Origin: Fibrobacterota bacterium
GTDB taxonomy: Bacteria; Fibrobacterota; Fibrobacteria; UBA11236
NCBI GenBank assembly: GCA_019509785.1
Contig: JAEKLQ010000029.1
Span: forward strand, 1 to 64,000
Direction: 5' to 3'
DNA length: 64,000 bases
Positions 35,771-44,298 of the stretch are shown in pieces; the first letter of the stretch is position 1; each line of letters starts with the position of its first letter. The notes beneath the pieces are model-generated. The model had not been told where the DNA came from. It worked only from the letters and a program-made list of their open reading frames with translations, and did no database searches. The position numbers and the translations under genes are program-made.

Positions 35771-37195
35771 CTAGTCCTGCCTCCAGTCCATCAGCTTGAA
35801 CGCGTAGGCCCGTCGATCCTGGGGGCCGAGCTGCAAAGGTTGCGTGAAATCGGCCGGCAAGCGATCGCGATAGATGCGAGCGGGCCCCATGCAATTACGG
35901 TTATTGGTCCCTTCGCAGAGGAGCTTCCCGGTCAGTACCGGCCCATCCACTTCGCCCGTGAGCCACGCCGAAGAAGCGAGGATGACCCCTTCCACGCGAT
36001 TCTGGGGGGTAGCCATGACCACGCGTCCGCTTGGGCCGGCGGCGATCAGAAAGCCGCGGGCGACGGCCTCGTTCACCACGCGGATGGCGTTGATGGTATC
36101 GACGCCCGCGGCCGGCCCTTTCGATCCCGTCGAGAGCAAAACCGATCCGGCCAGGGTTTCCGATTGATCGCGAAGGACGATATCCTTGGTGGCCACGATG
36201 TCTATTCCCAAGCGGCAATGCCCATGGAGGAAGACGCCCCCGCGGGCGAAAGCCGTCACTTCGTTTCCGGAAACCTCTTCCTCGAAGGTAATGTCCTTAC
36301 CCGAATAAAGGCCTATATCCTGCAATCGGATTTTCCCCTTCAAGCGGATCTCGCCGTCGCAATAGATGCGCCCCGGACCCTTGATTACCCAAGTGTCCAT
36401 GCCGTCGTTGATGAGGTCCACTTGCCCCATGGAATAGGAGATAAATCCCTTTTTCCCGAACTTGGGCGGATCCCGGGGCGTGAAATGCCCGTTGCCTCGG
36501 GTCGCGACCGAATCGGCGAGATGGTTCCGCAAGGCTTCATCGGAAACGAAATACTTCTTATCCGTGAATTCCCCGGCGTAACGGGTCAGCGAAAAGCCCT
36601 TTAGGAATGGCAGGGTGGCCATGCCCGGGGAGGGTTTCCGGATGCGCATCATGCCGTTCACTTGTTCCTTCGGGAAGGGCTCCACGACCAAATCATTATC
36701 CAAGGTGAGCGCGGGGCCGAAGATGCTATCGTCCAAGGCCTTGCCGAAGCGAGCATGCACGGTGGCCTCGGCAGCACGGTATTTCCCGGTCGCGGTCATA
36801 TCCAGGTATGCCCGCGAGCGGTTCACGCTCACTTCCGGGATTCCCAAGGCAGTATCGAAGCGGAACGCGAAAGTGTCGGTAGGGGCCATCCTCCCCAGCC
36901 CTTTACCTCCCGGCTCGCCGAACCCCGAACCGGAATCCGGATGGGAGGAGTCGGAAGATGCCGGCGGCCCGAAGCTGGGTTCGGAGGAATCGGACCAGCG
37001 TTCCAGGTAGAGTTGGTAGGCGATACCGGATTCGGCAAGGTAGAGCGCCTGGGTCTTTTCGATTTCGACCGCCCAGGGGCGGATGTCGCCCTGCATGCGG
37101 CCCAGGATGAGGCTGACCACTATCCCCAATGCCACCAGGGCCGAGAGGACGGTCAGCAGGGCGGCGCCCGCCTGGGAGCGGGCTGCGGGATTCAT
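35771..37195 (-). CDS. GspK/PilX-like minor pilin with beta-helix-like region
   Basis: 474 residues. The N-terminus is AGAALLTVLSALVALGIVVS without a Glu at +5, as in GspK/PilX, then ALYLAESGIAYQLYLERW. The middle and C-terminus (about 240-400) carry short beta strands with regular Gly turns, e.g. IYCDGEIRLKGKIRLQDIGL, unlike the SAM-like domains of classical GspK. It may be a PilX/GspK-type tip protein. Confidence 0.75.
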   Translation of the reverse strand: MNPAARSQAGAALLTVLSALVALGIVVSLILGRMQGDIRPWAVEIEKTQALYLAESGIAYQLYLERWSDSSEPSFGPPASSDSSHPDSGSGFGEPGGKGLGRMAPTDTFAFRFDTALGIPEVSVNRSRAYLDMTATGKYRAAEATVHARFGKALDDSIFGPALTLDNDLVVEPFPKEQVNGMMRIRKPSPGMATLPFLKGFSLTRYAGEFTDKKYFVSDEALRNHLADSVATRGNGHFTPRDPPKFGKKGFISYSMGQVDLINDGMDTWVIKGPGRIYCDGEIRLKGKIRLQDIGLYSGKDITFEEEVSGNEVTAFARGGVFLHGHCRLGIDIVATKDIVLRDQSETLAGSVLLSTGSKGPAAGVDTINAIRVVNEAVARGFLIAAGPSGRVVMATPQNRVEGVILASSAWLTGEVDGPVLTGKLLCEGTNNRNCMGPARIYRDRLPADFTQPLQLGPQDRRAYAFKLMDWRQD

Positions 37196-37199
37196 GGGA

Positions 37200-37664
37200 T
37201 TACTTCTCCGTTTGGAGATCGAACTTTCCCGCGCGATCCTTCAGGACCACGTGGTTGGGCTCGATGGAGATCACTTCGGCGGAATCGATGCGATCGCCGG
37301 CCTTGACGATCATCTTTTGGCCCGCGCCGTTGGCGATGGTAGCCACGTCCCGGCCCACCGTTCCCTTGAGGACGTATTTACGCGGCGGAGGCTCGATATG
37401 CATCGCCGTTGCCGCGGTTTTGCCCTCGGCCTTGGGAGCATGGATGGGGCGGAAAGGATTCCCTGGAGCGGAAGCGGAGGGGCGGGCCGTGTCGGCCGCG
37501 AAGGCGCGGGCTAGGGCGAGCAGGGAATCCGGCCCTCCGGAGGAAAGGCGTTCCGCGGAGCGGACCTTCTCGCGAGGATAGCGCGCGATGAAATCGGATC
37601 CGACCCAGTAGAGGATCAAGGCCGCCGGCAGGGCCGGCCACCAGCGCCGCAGGCCGTCGCTCAT
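37200..37664 (-). CDS. GspC-like inner-membrane secretion protein
   Basis: 154 residues. One membrane helix (WWPALPAALILYWVGS) near the N-terminus, a Pro/Ala linker with PFRPIHAP, then a small beta domain about 92-152 (YVLKGTVGRDVATIANG, GQKMIVKAGDRI, and VISIEPNHVVLKD), matching the GspC homology region that contacts the secretin. Its ATG overlaps the gspM stop (ATGA). PilP is the alternative. Confidence 0.75.
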   Translation of the reverse strand: MSDGLRRWWPALPAALILYWVGSDFIARYPREKVRSAERLSSGGPDSLLALARAFAADTARPSASAPGNPFRPIHAPKAEGKTAATAMHIEPPPRKYVLKGTVGRDVATIANGAGQKMIVKAGDRIDSAEVISIEPNHVVLKDRAGKFDLQTEK

Positions 37665-38227
37665 AAGCGCCTCGCTTTGCGGCGGTCGTAAACGTATACG
37701 GTCAGGGACGCGTCCAACCGGCCTGGGGAATGCTCTCCGCCTTGGCGCACCACCATTTCTTCCGGGAACAGGTCGGGATGGCTGGCCTTGATCAGGGTGA
37801 AAAAGCGGCTCAGGGATTCGTAGCGCGCGTTGCCTTCGATGCGCACTTTAAGCAGGTCGAGGGAATCGGCCTTGGCCAGCACCGGGGTGGTCTTCACCAC
37901 TTCCATGCCCGCCCCCTGGGCCAAGCCGCGGATCCGGTCCACGGTAGCTTGCACGTTACTGTCGCGGTTGAGCGAATTCTCGCGTGCCTTCTTGAAGGCT
38001 GAAAGGGCTTCCACGTCCCCGCTGAGGGCGGCCTTGGTGGAATCCAGCCATGCCGGTACGTAGCGGTTCTCGCGCAATAAGGCGACTTGGGCGCGCGCGT
38101 CCCGCAGCCGTTCGGCCAAGGGAAGGAGGGAAAGCCGGGCCACGGCCAAGATCATAAGCGCAGGCAATATCCAGGCGGCGATACGCCAGCGATCTTCCCA
38201 CAGCCGGGTCGATATCCTGGTTCCCAT
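37661..38227 (-). CDS. GspM/PilO-like inner-membrane protein
   Basis: 188 residues from ATG 38227, which overlaps the gspL-like stop (TGATG). One N-terminal membrane helix (IAAWILPALMILAVARLSLL), then a coiled-coil stretch and a ferredoxin-like domain with LKVRIEGNARYESLSRFFTL typical of GspM/PilO. Partners GspL in the inner-membrane platform. Confidence 0.75.
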   Translation of the reverse strand: MGTRISTRLWEDRWRIAAWILPALMILAVARLSLLPLAERLRDARAQVALLRENRYVPAWLDSTKAALSGDVEALSAFKKARENSLNRDSNVQATVDRIRGLAQGAGMEVVKTTPVLAKADSLDLLKVRIEGNARYESLSRFFTLIKASHPDLFPEEMVVRQGGEHSPGRLDASLTVYVYDRRKARRL

Positions 38228-39549
38228 CAATCTTTCCCCGCGCGGGCCGTCACGTGGAACAGTACTACGCCCGTCTGCAGATCCTTGCGTTGCTCGGAAA
38301 GCGCGACCGATGAGAATCGTCCGCTGGCGGAGAGTTTCTTCTGGATCGACTGTACCTGGTCCCAATCCCGGACCCAGGCCTTGAAGGAAATCTCGGAGCT
38401 CCCGTCGGGCAAGCGGGTAACGGTAAAACCGTCGATCCCCGCCTCCTTGGGAAGCGCTTTGGCCAACGCTTCGAATAGCCCGTTCCAATCCGTCGGCCCC
38501 CGCCAAATGGGTCGAAGATCGGCGAGGGAAGCCTCCAAACGCGCTTTGCGGACCCGCAATCCCCGGATGGCATCCACTTGGCCCTGATAAGCGGAGGCCT
38601 GGGCGCGCAGGCCGGCGGCCTGGCCCTCGGAAAGCCGGATGGCCAGCGCGAAGCCGCCCGCCGTCAAGGCGCACAGCAGGGAGGAGAGCGCTATCGAGAG
38701 GTAAAACCGGAAGCGCGACCGGATGGACCGGTTGCGCAATCTTTCCTCGGCCGGGACGCGGTTATGCGAGGCGAATTCGCGTTGGCCCGCCGCGCGCGCG
38801 AGCCCCAGATGGAGCAGGGCATCGCCGCCCTCGGCCGCGCCCGGGAGCGCGAACGCTTCGAGCTTCAGCGCCTTGGTTTCGGGCACTTCCCAAAAAGGAT
38901 CACCCTTGGATAGGAAGACGCGTAAAGCGCCGTTCCCTCCTCGTCCCGGCGCGAAATCGCGATGTCGGATAAGCCGCGCGGCCGCCTTGGGCCCCGCGCC
39001 TTCGGGCACGCGCAGCACGTGGTATGGTCCGCCATTCAAGTACAGCAGCGAATAGCAGAACTCCCTCCCGCCGATTAGGAGCTGGAAATTGGCCTCGCCT
39101 TTTTCCGTCGCGACCAACTCGCCCAAAGCCTCCACGGCGATCTCAAGCGAAAATCCGGCATCCATGCCCCCTTGACCCGAACCCGTGCCCGAGGCATCGA
39201 TGAGGTCCGCGAAGACACGGTGGTTGGATCCCAGATTGGTATCCTCGACGAACTGGACATGCCAGCCGCCCAGGCGATAGCGATCCCGCTTGGGACCGAG
39301 GGCTTCCGCCACCGCATCCTGCACTTGCCTCTCGTCCACGGTTTCGCCGAAAGGGGTGCGGATGTCCAAATGCAGATAAGGTTGGGAGGTAAGCCCCTCG
39401 GCTACCAGGCCGGTGCGATTGATCCAATTGCCGTCCACATCCAATTCGTCGGGCGAGCGCCGACGCAACTCCAGCTTCTGATCGCGCATATGGAAAAGGG
39501 CATGCCCTTTGCCCCGGATATGCGTGGAGACCAGATGGGAGGCGGACAA
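38227..39549 (-). CDS. GspL/PilN-like inner-membrane assembly protein
   Basis: 440 residues. A large N-terminal cytoplasmic part (1-260), one membrane helix (FYLSIALSSLLCALTAGGFA near 285-305), then a periplasmic coiled coil and a PilN-like domain (WNGLFEALAKALPKEAGID...). GspL classically combines a PilM-like and a PilN-like part; here the order fits. TTG 39549 is the longest start, six bases after the merR-like stop. ATG 39489 is an alternative; neither has a strong ribosome site. Confidence 0.72.
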   Translation of the reverse strand: MSASHLVSTHIRGKGHALFHMRDQKLELRRRSPDELDVDGNWINRTGLVAEGLTSQPYLHLDIRTPFGETVDERQVQDAVAEALGPKRDRYRLGGWHVQFVEDTNLGSNHRVFADLIDASGTGSGQGGMDAGFSLEIAVEALGELVATEKGEANFQLLIGGREFCYSLLYLNGGPYHVLRVPEGAGPKAAARLIRHRDFAPGRGGNGALRVFLSKGDPFWEVPETKALKLEAFALPGAAEGGDALLHLGLARAAGQREFASHNRVPAEERLRNRSIRSRFRFYLSIALSSLLCALTAGGFALAIRLSEGQAAGLRAQASAYQGQVDAIRGLRVRKARLEASLADLRPIWRGPTDWNGLFEALAKALPKEAGIDGFTVTRLPDGSSEISFKAWVRDWDQVQSIQKKLSASGRFSSVALSEQRKDLQTGVVLFHVTARAGKD

Positions 39550-39554
39550 AGGAT

Positions 39555-40130
39555 TCAGGGGGCGCCTTTCACTGCCGACGCCAAGGACGCCAGCAAATCC
39601 TGCAGCTCCCGCTTAACGCGGCGCAGTTCCTCCCGCAGCTTGGCGGCGGCTTCGCCTCCATCGCCGGCATGGGCATTCATTTCGGGATGGGGATCCGTTT
39701 CGGAATGCCTTAGGGCGGATTCCGTTCCCGATTCGTGCGCGGATTCAGCCGCGGACTCGCTAGCCGGCGCCTCATCCCGGGCTTGCGCCGTCAAGTCCGC
39801 GGAATCCTTGGGCGGAGGCGCGGATGCCGGCACCCGCAGCAAGCTCAACTGCCCGTCCAGATCGGCCATGTTCATGTCCGCCATCTTCTTCTTCGCGCCG
39901 GGGATGGTATACATCTCCTCGTACAGCAGGAATTTGATGTAGCGGATGATCTTGATTTCCTTGGTGCGGTAGGCGCGATTGCCCGAGCGGTTCTTCTTCG
40001 GACGCAGTTGCGGGAATTCGGATTCCCAATACCGCAGCACGTGCTGTTCGAGCCCGGTCAAGGCGCAGACTTCGGAAATGGAGTAGTAGAGCTTGCCTTC
40101 TTCCAGCCGTCTCAGGTTCGCCTTGGTCAT
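39555..40130 (-). CDS. MerR-family transcriptional regulator
   Basis: 191 residues from ATG 40130, overlapping the plsY stop (ATGA). The MerR winged helix is YSISEVCALTGLEQHVLRYW then NRSGNRAYRTKEIKII (about 15-65). It has no metal-binding Cys. The middle is Ala/Glu/Ser-rich and low-complexity, and a coiled coil ends the protein (LREELRRVKRELQDLLASL). Its operon position suggests control of the secretion genes, though this is inference. Confidence 0.85.
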   Translation of the reverse strand: MTKANLRRLEEGKLYYSISEVCALTGLEQHVLRYWESEFPQLRPKKNRSGNRAYRTKEIKIIRYIKFLLYEEMYTIPGAKKKMADMNMADLDGQLSLLRVPASAPPPKDSADLTAQARDEAPASESAAESAHESGTESALRHSETDPHPEMNAHAGDGGEAAAKLREELRRVKRELQDLLASLASAVKGAP

Positions 40131-40768
40131 ACGGTTCTGCTCCCTATCTTGTTCTCCGTGCCCCGGAGCAGCCGGGTCATGTTGGAACGGTGACGGTACA
40201 GTACGAAGGCGCTTACGGCGGTGCCGACCGCCAATACCGGATAGAGGTCCGGGTTCTGACGCAGGCGCGCTTCCGCGAGGATCCCGAATGGCAACACCAG
40301 GGCCGCGACGATGGACCCGAGGCTTACGTAGCGGGTACGCAGCACGATGAGGGTCCAGACCCCCAAGCAAACCAAGGCGCTGATGGGAGCGAAATAGAGG
40401 AACACGCCGAAGCTTGTGAGCACGCCTTTCCCGCCCCGGAAACGGGCGAAGCAGGTAAAGGAATGGCTCAGCACCGCGACCACTCCCGCGGCCAATCCCC
40501 AAGCCGGGGAGCCGGTGAGCCGGACCGCGAGCCACACCGCCAGGAAACCTTTGCCGGCGTCGAGCAAAGCCACGGGCAAGGCGGGCTTCCAACCCAGTGA
40601 CCGCCAAACGTTGGTCATGCCGGGGTTCCCGCTGCCCACCTTGAAGATATCCACCCCGTGCAAGCGGGCCATCCACAAGGCCGGCGCCAAGGCGCCCAGG
40701 AAGTAGGCGGCGACGAGGGAGGCGGCGATGCGCGCGGGTGCAGAGTCCATTGTGACCATTGCGACCAT
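40127..40768 (-). CDS. plsY: Acyl-phosphate:glycerol-3-phosphate acyltransferase
   Basis: 213 residues with five or more membrane helices. PlsY motifs are SGNPGMTNVWRSLGW, DAGKGFLAVWLA and RFRGGKGVLTSFGV. It uses acyl-phosphate to acylate glycerol 3-phosphate in phospholipid synthesis. Three ATGs occur within seven codons at the start. The first, 40768, overlaps the der stop (TAATG). Confidence 0.95.
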   Translation of the reverse strand: MVAMVTMDSAPARIAASLVAAYFLGALAPALWMARLHGVDIFKVGSGNPGMTNVWRSLGWKPALPVALLDAGKGFLAVWLAVRLTGSPAWGLAAGVVAVLSHSFTCFARFRGGKGVLTSFGVFLYFAPISALVCLGVWTLIVLRTRYVSLGSIVAALVLPFGILAEARLRQNPDLYPVLAVGTAVSAFVLYRHRSNMTRLLRGTENKIGSRTV

Positions 40769-42279
40769 TAGGCCCCGTCTCCCTTACGGCCGCCCTTCGA
40801 TTCGGCGTCTTCCCAGAAATCGTCATCCGGATCGGAGTCCATGGCGGACTGCTGCCGTTCGGCCCCGTCCGATAGCTTTTTCTCTTCGTCGGCCCATTCC
40901 GCACGGACCTCTTCGGGGATGTTGCCCCAATGCAGGTAGCTCAACAGGTCCTCGTCGGTGCGCAGCTTGAAGCGGCTGCGGAACCAGATGCGTATGGGCG
41001 CGCCTTCGAGCTGGAAGAATTCGTAGGCTCTACGCCGCAAGTAACGGACATAGGCCGTTTGTATCCGTTCCGGATGGCTGATCTCGAAAGCCAAAGCCGG
41101 CGGATTGACCAGCACCTGGCAGCACCGCTCGAGATTCACGGGCCCCAGGGAGGTAGCCGGATGCGGGTGCTGGGACACCGTCTCTTCGAGGTAGCGGATC
41201 ACGTTCTCGCGTCCCAAAACCCTGCCCAAGTTGTCCTTCACCTTCACGATTTCTTCCAGCACCCGCACCAGGCGCTTGCCGGTTAAGCCGGAAGCCGAAA
41301 GGAAAGGCATCCCTTCTAGATCGGGATTCTTCTGGCGCAGGGCCTTGACCATATGGTCGAAGGTTTTATCCCCAGGCTCCACGATGTCCCACTTATTGAG
41401 GCAAACGATGAGACCCTTCCCCACTTCCTGGATCAGGGTACAGATGCGATGATCCTGGATCTCCATCCCCCGCAAGGCATCCACCAACAAGACGCACACG
41501 TCGCTGCGACGGATCGCTTCCAGGGCGCGCATGTTGGAGAAATACTCCACCTCGTCCTTTACGCGCGCCTTCCGGCGCAGGCCCGCGGTATCCGTCAGCA
41601 CGAACTTCCGGCCTTCCCACTCGAACTCGGTATCGATGGCGTCGCGCGTGGTTCCCGGGATAGCCGAGGTGATGACGCGATCTTCCCCTATCAGGGCATT
41701 GACCATGGTGCTCTTGCCGGCATTGGGCCGGCCCAGGATGGCAACCTTGATCTTATCTTCGCGAGGGACGAAGCGCGGCTTGGTGGGCAAATACTCCAGC
41801 ACCTTATCCAATAGATCCGCCACGTTGTCGCCTTGCAGGGCGGAAATGGGGAACGGCTCCCCCAACCCCAGGTTCCAGAACACCGACGATTCCAAAGCCA
41901 CGTTCCGGGACTCGGCTTTGTTGACCACCAGGATCACCGGCCGTCCCGACTTCTGGATCACGCGGGCGAAAGTCTGATCGAGCTCGGTGATGCCCACGCG
42001 ACCGTCCGCCAGGAAAAGCACCACATCGGCTTCTGCGACGGCGACTTCGATTTGCTTCCGCACCGAGCCGTTCAAGCCATCGAGATCCTTGGACAGGAAA
42101 CCGCCGGTATCTACCACGGTGAAGTAATGGCCGTTCCACTCGGCGACCTGGTAATGCCGATCGCGGGTCACGCCATCGCGATTGGCGACGACCGCCGCGC
42201 GACGACCCAGCACCCGGTTGAAAAAGCTGGACTTGCCCACGTTGGGGCGACCTACGATAACGACGGTGGCTAATTGCAT
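40768..42279 (-). CDS. der: Ribosome-assembly GTPase Der (EngA)
   Basis: 503 residues with two GTPase domains: GRPNVGKSSFF near 10 and GRPNAGKSTMV near 187, with matching DTGG and DTAG switch motifs and NKAE/NKWD. A KH-like domain follows, and an acidic extension ends the protein. Needed for 50S assembly. First gene of the long operon. No Shine-Dalgarno site; the promoter suggests a leaderless mRNA. Confidence 0.97.
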   Translation of the reverse strand: MQLATVVIVGRPNVGKSSFFNRVLGRRAAVVANRDGVTRDRHYQVAEWNGHYFTVVDTGGFLSKDLDGLNGSVRKQIEVAVAEADVVLFLADGRVGITELDQTFARVIQKSGRPVILVVNKAESRNVALESSVFWNLGLGEPFPISALQGDNVADLLDKVLEYLPTKPRFVPREDKIKVAILGRPNAGKSTMVNALIGEDRVITSAIPGTTRDAIDTEFEWEGRKFVLTDTAGLRRKARVKDEVEYFSNMRALEAIRRSDVCVLLVDALRGMEIQDHRICTLIQEVGKGLIVCLNKWDIVEPGDKTFDHMVKALRQKNPDLEGMPFLSASGLTGKRLVRVLEEIVKVKDNLGRVLGRENVIRYLEETVSQHPHPATSLGPVNLERCCQVLVNPPALAFEISHPERIQTAYVRYLRRRAYEFFQLEGAPIRIWFRSRFKLRTDEDLLSYLHWGNIPEEVRAEWADEEKKLSDGAERQQSAMDSDPDDDFWEDAESKGGRKGDGA

Positions 42280-42287
42280 TGCGGGGA

Positions 42288-42316
42288 AATGTAGAGCTTC
42301 ATTAAGTGATTGGCAA
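42288..42316 (-). promoter_or_regulatory. Promoter of the der-gsp operon
   Basis: On the minus strand a -35 TTGCCA (42316-42311), a 17-base spacer and a -10 TACATT (42293-42288) predict a start near 42281, only two bases before the der ATG. Confidence 0.65.
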
Positions 42317-42371
42317 TGCTGACGTTATAAAATAGATTTAAACCCCCGATTAGGATTGGAATCGACGCGCC

Positions 42372-43106
42372 ATGCCGCTGAAATTCGACTTCCACATGCA
42401 CACATTGGATGATCCGTACGACCATCATGTGTACCACACCGTTTTCGAATTATTGGACAAAGCAGCCTCCCTCTCTTATGGGGCGCTTGCCATCACCTTG
42501 CATACCCGCCAATTCGAAAGCGAAGCCGCTACCCGCTATGCCCGCGAGCGGGGCATTTTGCTCATCCCCGGAGTGGAGCAGGATATCGAGGGTTGCCATG
42601 TTCTCCTCATCAATTTCCCCAAAGCGGCGGCCGAGCAGGTCGCTTCCTTCGCCGATCTGAAACGCCTCAAGGCCGAGTCGGCACGCGCGGGCGGACGGGA
42701 AACCCTCGTGATCGCCCCCCATCCTTTTTTCCCGAGCGGCGTGGCCTTGCAGGAGAAATTCTGGCGCCACGGCGATTTGTTCGACGCGGTAGAGGTTTCG
42801 GGCTTCTACCATGCGAAATGGAATCCCAATCGCAAAGCCATTGCCGCCGCCGAGAAGCTAGGCCTCCCCCTGGTGGGCAATTCCGACACCCATACCATCG
42901 AACAATTCGGGAAAACCTGGACCGAAGCCGATTGCCCGCAGGACGCGGACAGCATCTTGAGGGCGATCAAAGCGGGTCGGGCCAGCGTGAAGGGCCGGGC
43001 CTTGGACGCGGGCGAGATGGGCCGCATAGGCTGGAACGTCATCGCCAAAGGCTATATGAAATGGATCAACTACAAACGCACCCGGAATTGGCAGCCATCC
43101 GCTTGA
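42372..43106 (+). CDS. PHP-domain metal-dependent phosphoesterase
   Basis: 244 residues. PHP motif I DFHMHT at residues 6-11, GVEQDIEG, IAPHPFFPSG and the late GNSDTHTIEQFG provide the expected His/Asp/Glu ligands. Histidinol-phosphatase, nucleotidase or phosphoesterase activity is possible. It is divergent from der and stands alone. Confidence 0.85.
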   Translation: MPLKFDFHMHTLDDPYDHHVYHTVFELLDKAASLSYGALAITLHTRQFESEAATRYARERGILLIPGVEQDIEGCHVLLINFPKAAAEQVASFADLKRLKAESARAGGRETLVIAPHPFFPSGVALQEKFWRHGDLFDAVEVSGFYHAKWNPNRKAIAAAEKLGLPLVGNSDTHTIEQFGKTWTEADCPQDADSILRAIKAGRASVKGRALDAGEMGRIGWNVIAKGYMKWINYKRTRNWQPSA

Positions 43107-43212
43107 TCCGGCGGCGCTGAACAACCGCCTTACCCCCGCCCCGCTCTCGCGGGAATTCCGTAACGGTTGGTTCCGATACGGGGACTACCGATTCATTGAT
43201 ACAACCGGCGGG

Positions 43213-43237
43213 TTCCATGCGTCTGAAGAGCATGGAA
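43213..43237 (+). promoter_or_regulatory. Inverted repeat ahead of a small lipoprotein frame
   Basis: TTCCATGC (43213-43220) and GCATGGAA (43230-43237) pair perfectly across 9 bases. The right arm overlaps the AAAGG ribosome site (43236-43240) of the next ATG, so a hairpin could mask it; an operator for a dimeric regulator is the alternative. Confidence 0.5.
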
Positions 43238-43247
43238 AGGTGACGAT

Positions 43248-43592
43248 ATGCACAAACAACTTTCCCTATTGGCGATCGGATTGGCGGGGACCTACATCCT
43301 CTCGGGATGCATGGGCGTTATCACGTACTCGACCTTGATCGTATCCGGAATTAACGGCCGGCTCAAAAGATTCTTCAGGCTGGTCGCGGCTTCAATGGAA
43401 GCGGGCGCCGATCCCGATCAGAACGATTACGCTCACGGCGATGTTGGCGAGGAAGAAATCCTGGTTCAGGGAATCGAGGGACGCACTGCGGCGGAAAAGA
43501 TGAAGGTACAGCAGCAACGCCGCCACGGCGGCAAGGCAAGTCCAGTACGGCAGGCCCAACTGGCCGTACCAGCCCAAAGCGGCCAGGCATAG
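43248..43592 (+). CDS. Doubtful small lipoprotein, C-terminal part antisense to ubiA
   Basis: ATG 43248 has AAAGGTG 7 bases upstream. Residues 1-21 are a signal with lipobox LSGC (Cys21). The first 48 codons lie outside ubiA and look credible. The remaining 66 codons run antisense into the ubiA 3' end and have shadow-like composition. Either the gene is short and frameshifted near 43380 or the overlap is real. I trust the lipoprotein start more than the end. Confidence 0.4.
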   Translation: MHKQLSLLAIGLAGTYILSGCMGVITYSTLIVSGINGRLKRFFRLVAASMEAGADPDQNDYAHGDVGEEEILVQGIEGRTAAEKMKVQQQRRHGGKASPVRQAQLAVPAQSGQA

Positions 43593-44276
43593 CCACATCG
43601 CCAGGTGGGTCGCTTTGGACACCGTGAGGGCGGAGGCGACCCCGAGCCGGACCACCAGGGAGTGGAGGCCGCGAGCCTTGTCGAATTCGTGATCCTGGGT
43701 GGCGTAGATGATGTCGAAGCCGGCGATCCAGAGCCATAGGGAGAGGCACAAGAGCAACGGGGCGGCCCCGTCCGCCGGCCATCGCCTTTCCGCCAAAGCG
43801 GATAAGATGGAGTCCCCGCGCACCGCTATCCATGCGCCCACGGGCGAGATGCCGATGGCCAGCCCCAGGAAGAAATGCGATAGCGAGCTGAAGCGCTTGG
43901 TCAGGGAATAACCGCAAACCGCCACCAAGGTGGGCAAGGCCAAGGCGAAGGCCAGGCGGTTCACGAACCAAGTGGTAATGACGAAGACCGCGGCGTTCGC
44001 CACCAGGAACCCGATGACTTGCGCGCGCGAGAGGACGCCCGTGGGCAGATGGCGCCTGGCCGTGCGCGGATTCTCCTTGTCGAAGGCCGCATCGGCGAGG
44101 CGGTTGAAGGCCATGGCCGCGTTCCGGCAGGTCACCATGCAAACCAGGATCAGCAGGAAGATGCGTCCGGATGGCAGGCCGTTCGCGGCCCAGAGCATGG
44201 CGGCCAAAGCGAAGGGCAGGGCGAACAAGGTGTGGGAGAAGCGGACGAGCGCGAAATAATGCTTGAACGAGCTCAT
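43392..44276 (-). CDS. ubiA: UbiA-family prenyltransferase (menaquinone, MqnP/UbiA)
   Basis: 294 residues, about eight membrane helices. The NRLADAAFD motif gives the first NxxxDxxxD; the second is in FDIIYATQDHEFDKARG (DxxxD). Joins a polyprenyl chain to an aromatic acid. Position with ubiX- and ubiE-type genes, and no ubiquinone-specific gene here, suggests a futalosine-route MqnP rather than true UbiA. Convergent with the doubtful lipoprotein. Confidence 0.9.
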   Translation of the reverse strand: MSSFKHYFALVRFSHTLFALPFALAAMLWAANGLPSGRIFLLILVCMVTCRNAAMAFNRLADAAFDKENPRTARRHLPTGVLSRAQVIGFLVANAAVFVITTWFVNRLAFALALPTLVAVCGYSLTKRFSSLSHFFLGLAIGISPVGAWIAVRGDSILSALAERRWPADGAAPLLLCLSLWLWIAGFDIIYATQDHEFDKARGLHSLVVRLGVASALTVSKATHLAMWLCLAALGWYGQLGLPYWTCLAAVAALLLYLHLFRRSASLDSLNQDFFLANIAVSVIVLIGIGARFH

Positions 44277-44298
44277 GGGGAGGCTTTCTTGGCGAGAC

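Noticed and set aside
40131-40904. N-terminal extension of the MerR-like frame through plsY
   Set aside because: The frame runs through plsY in another register; the coupled ATG at 40130 fits MerR proteins.
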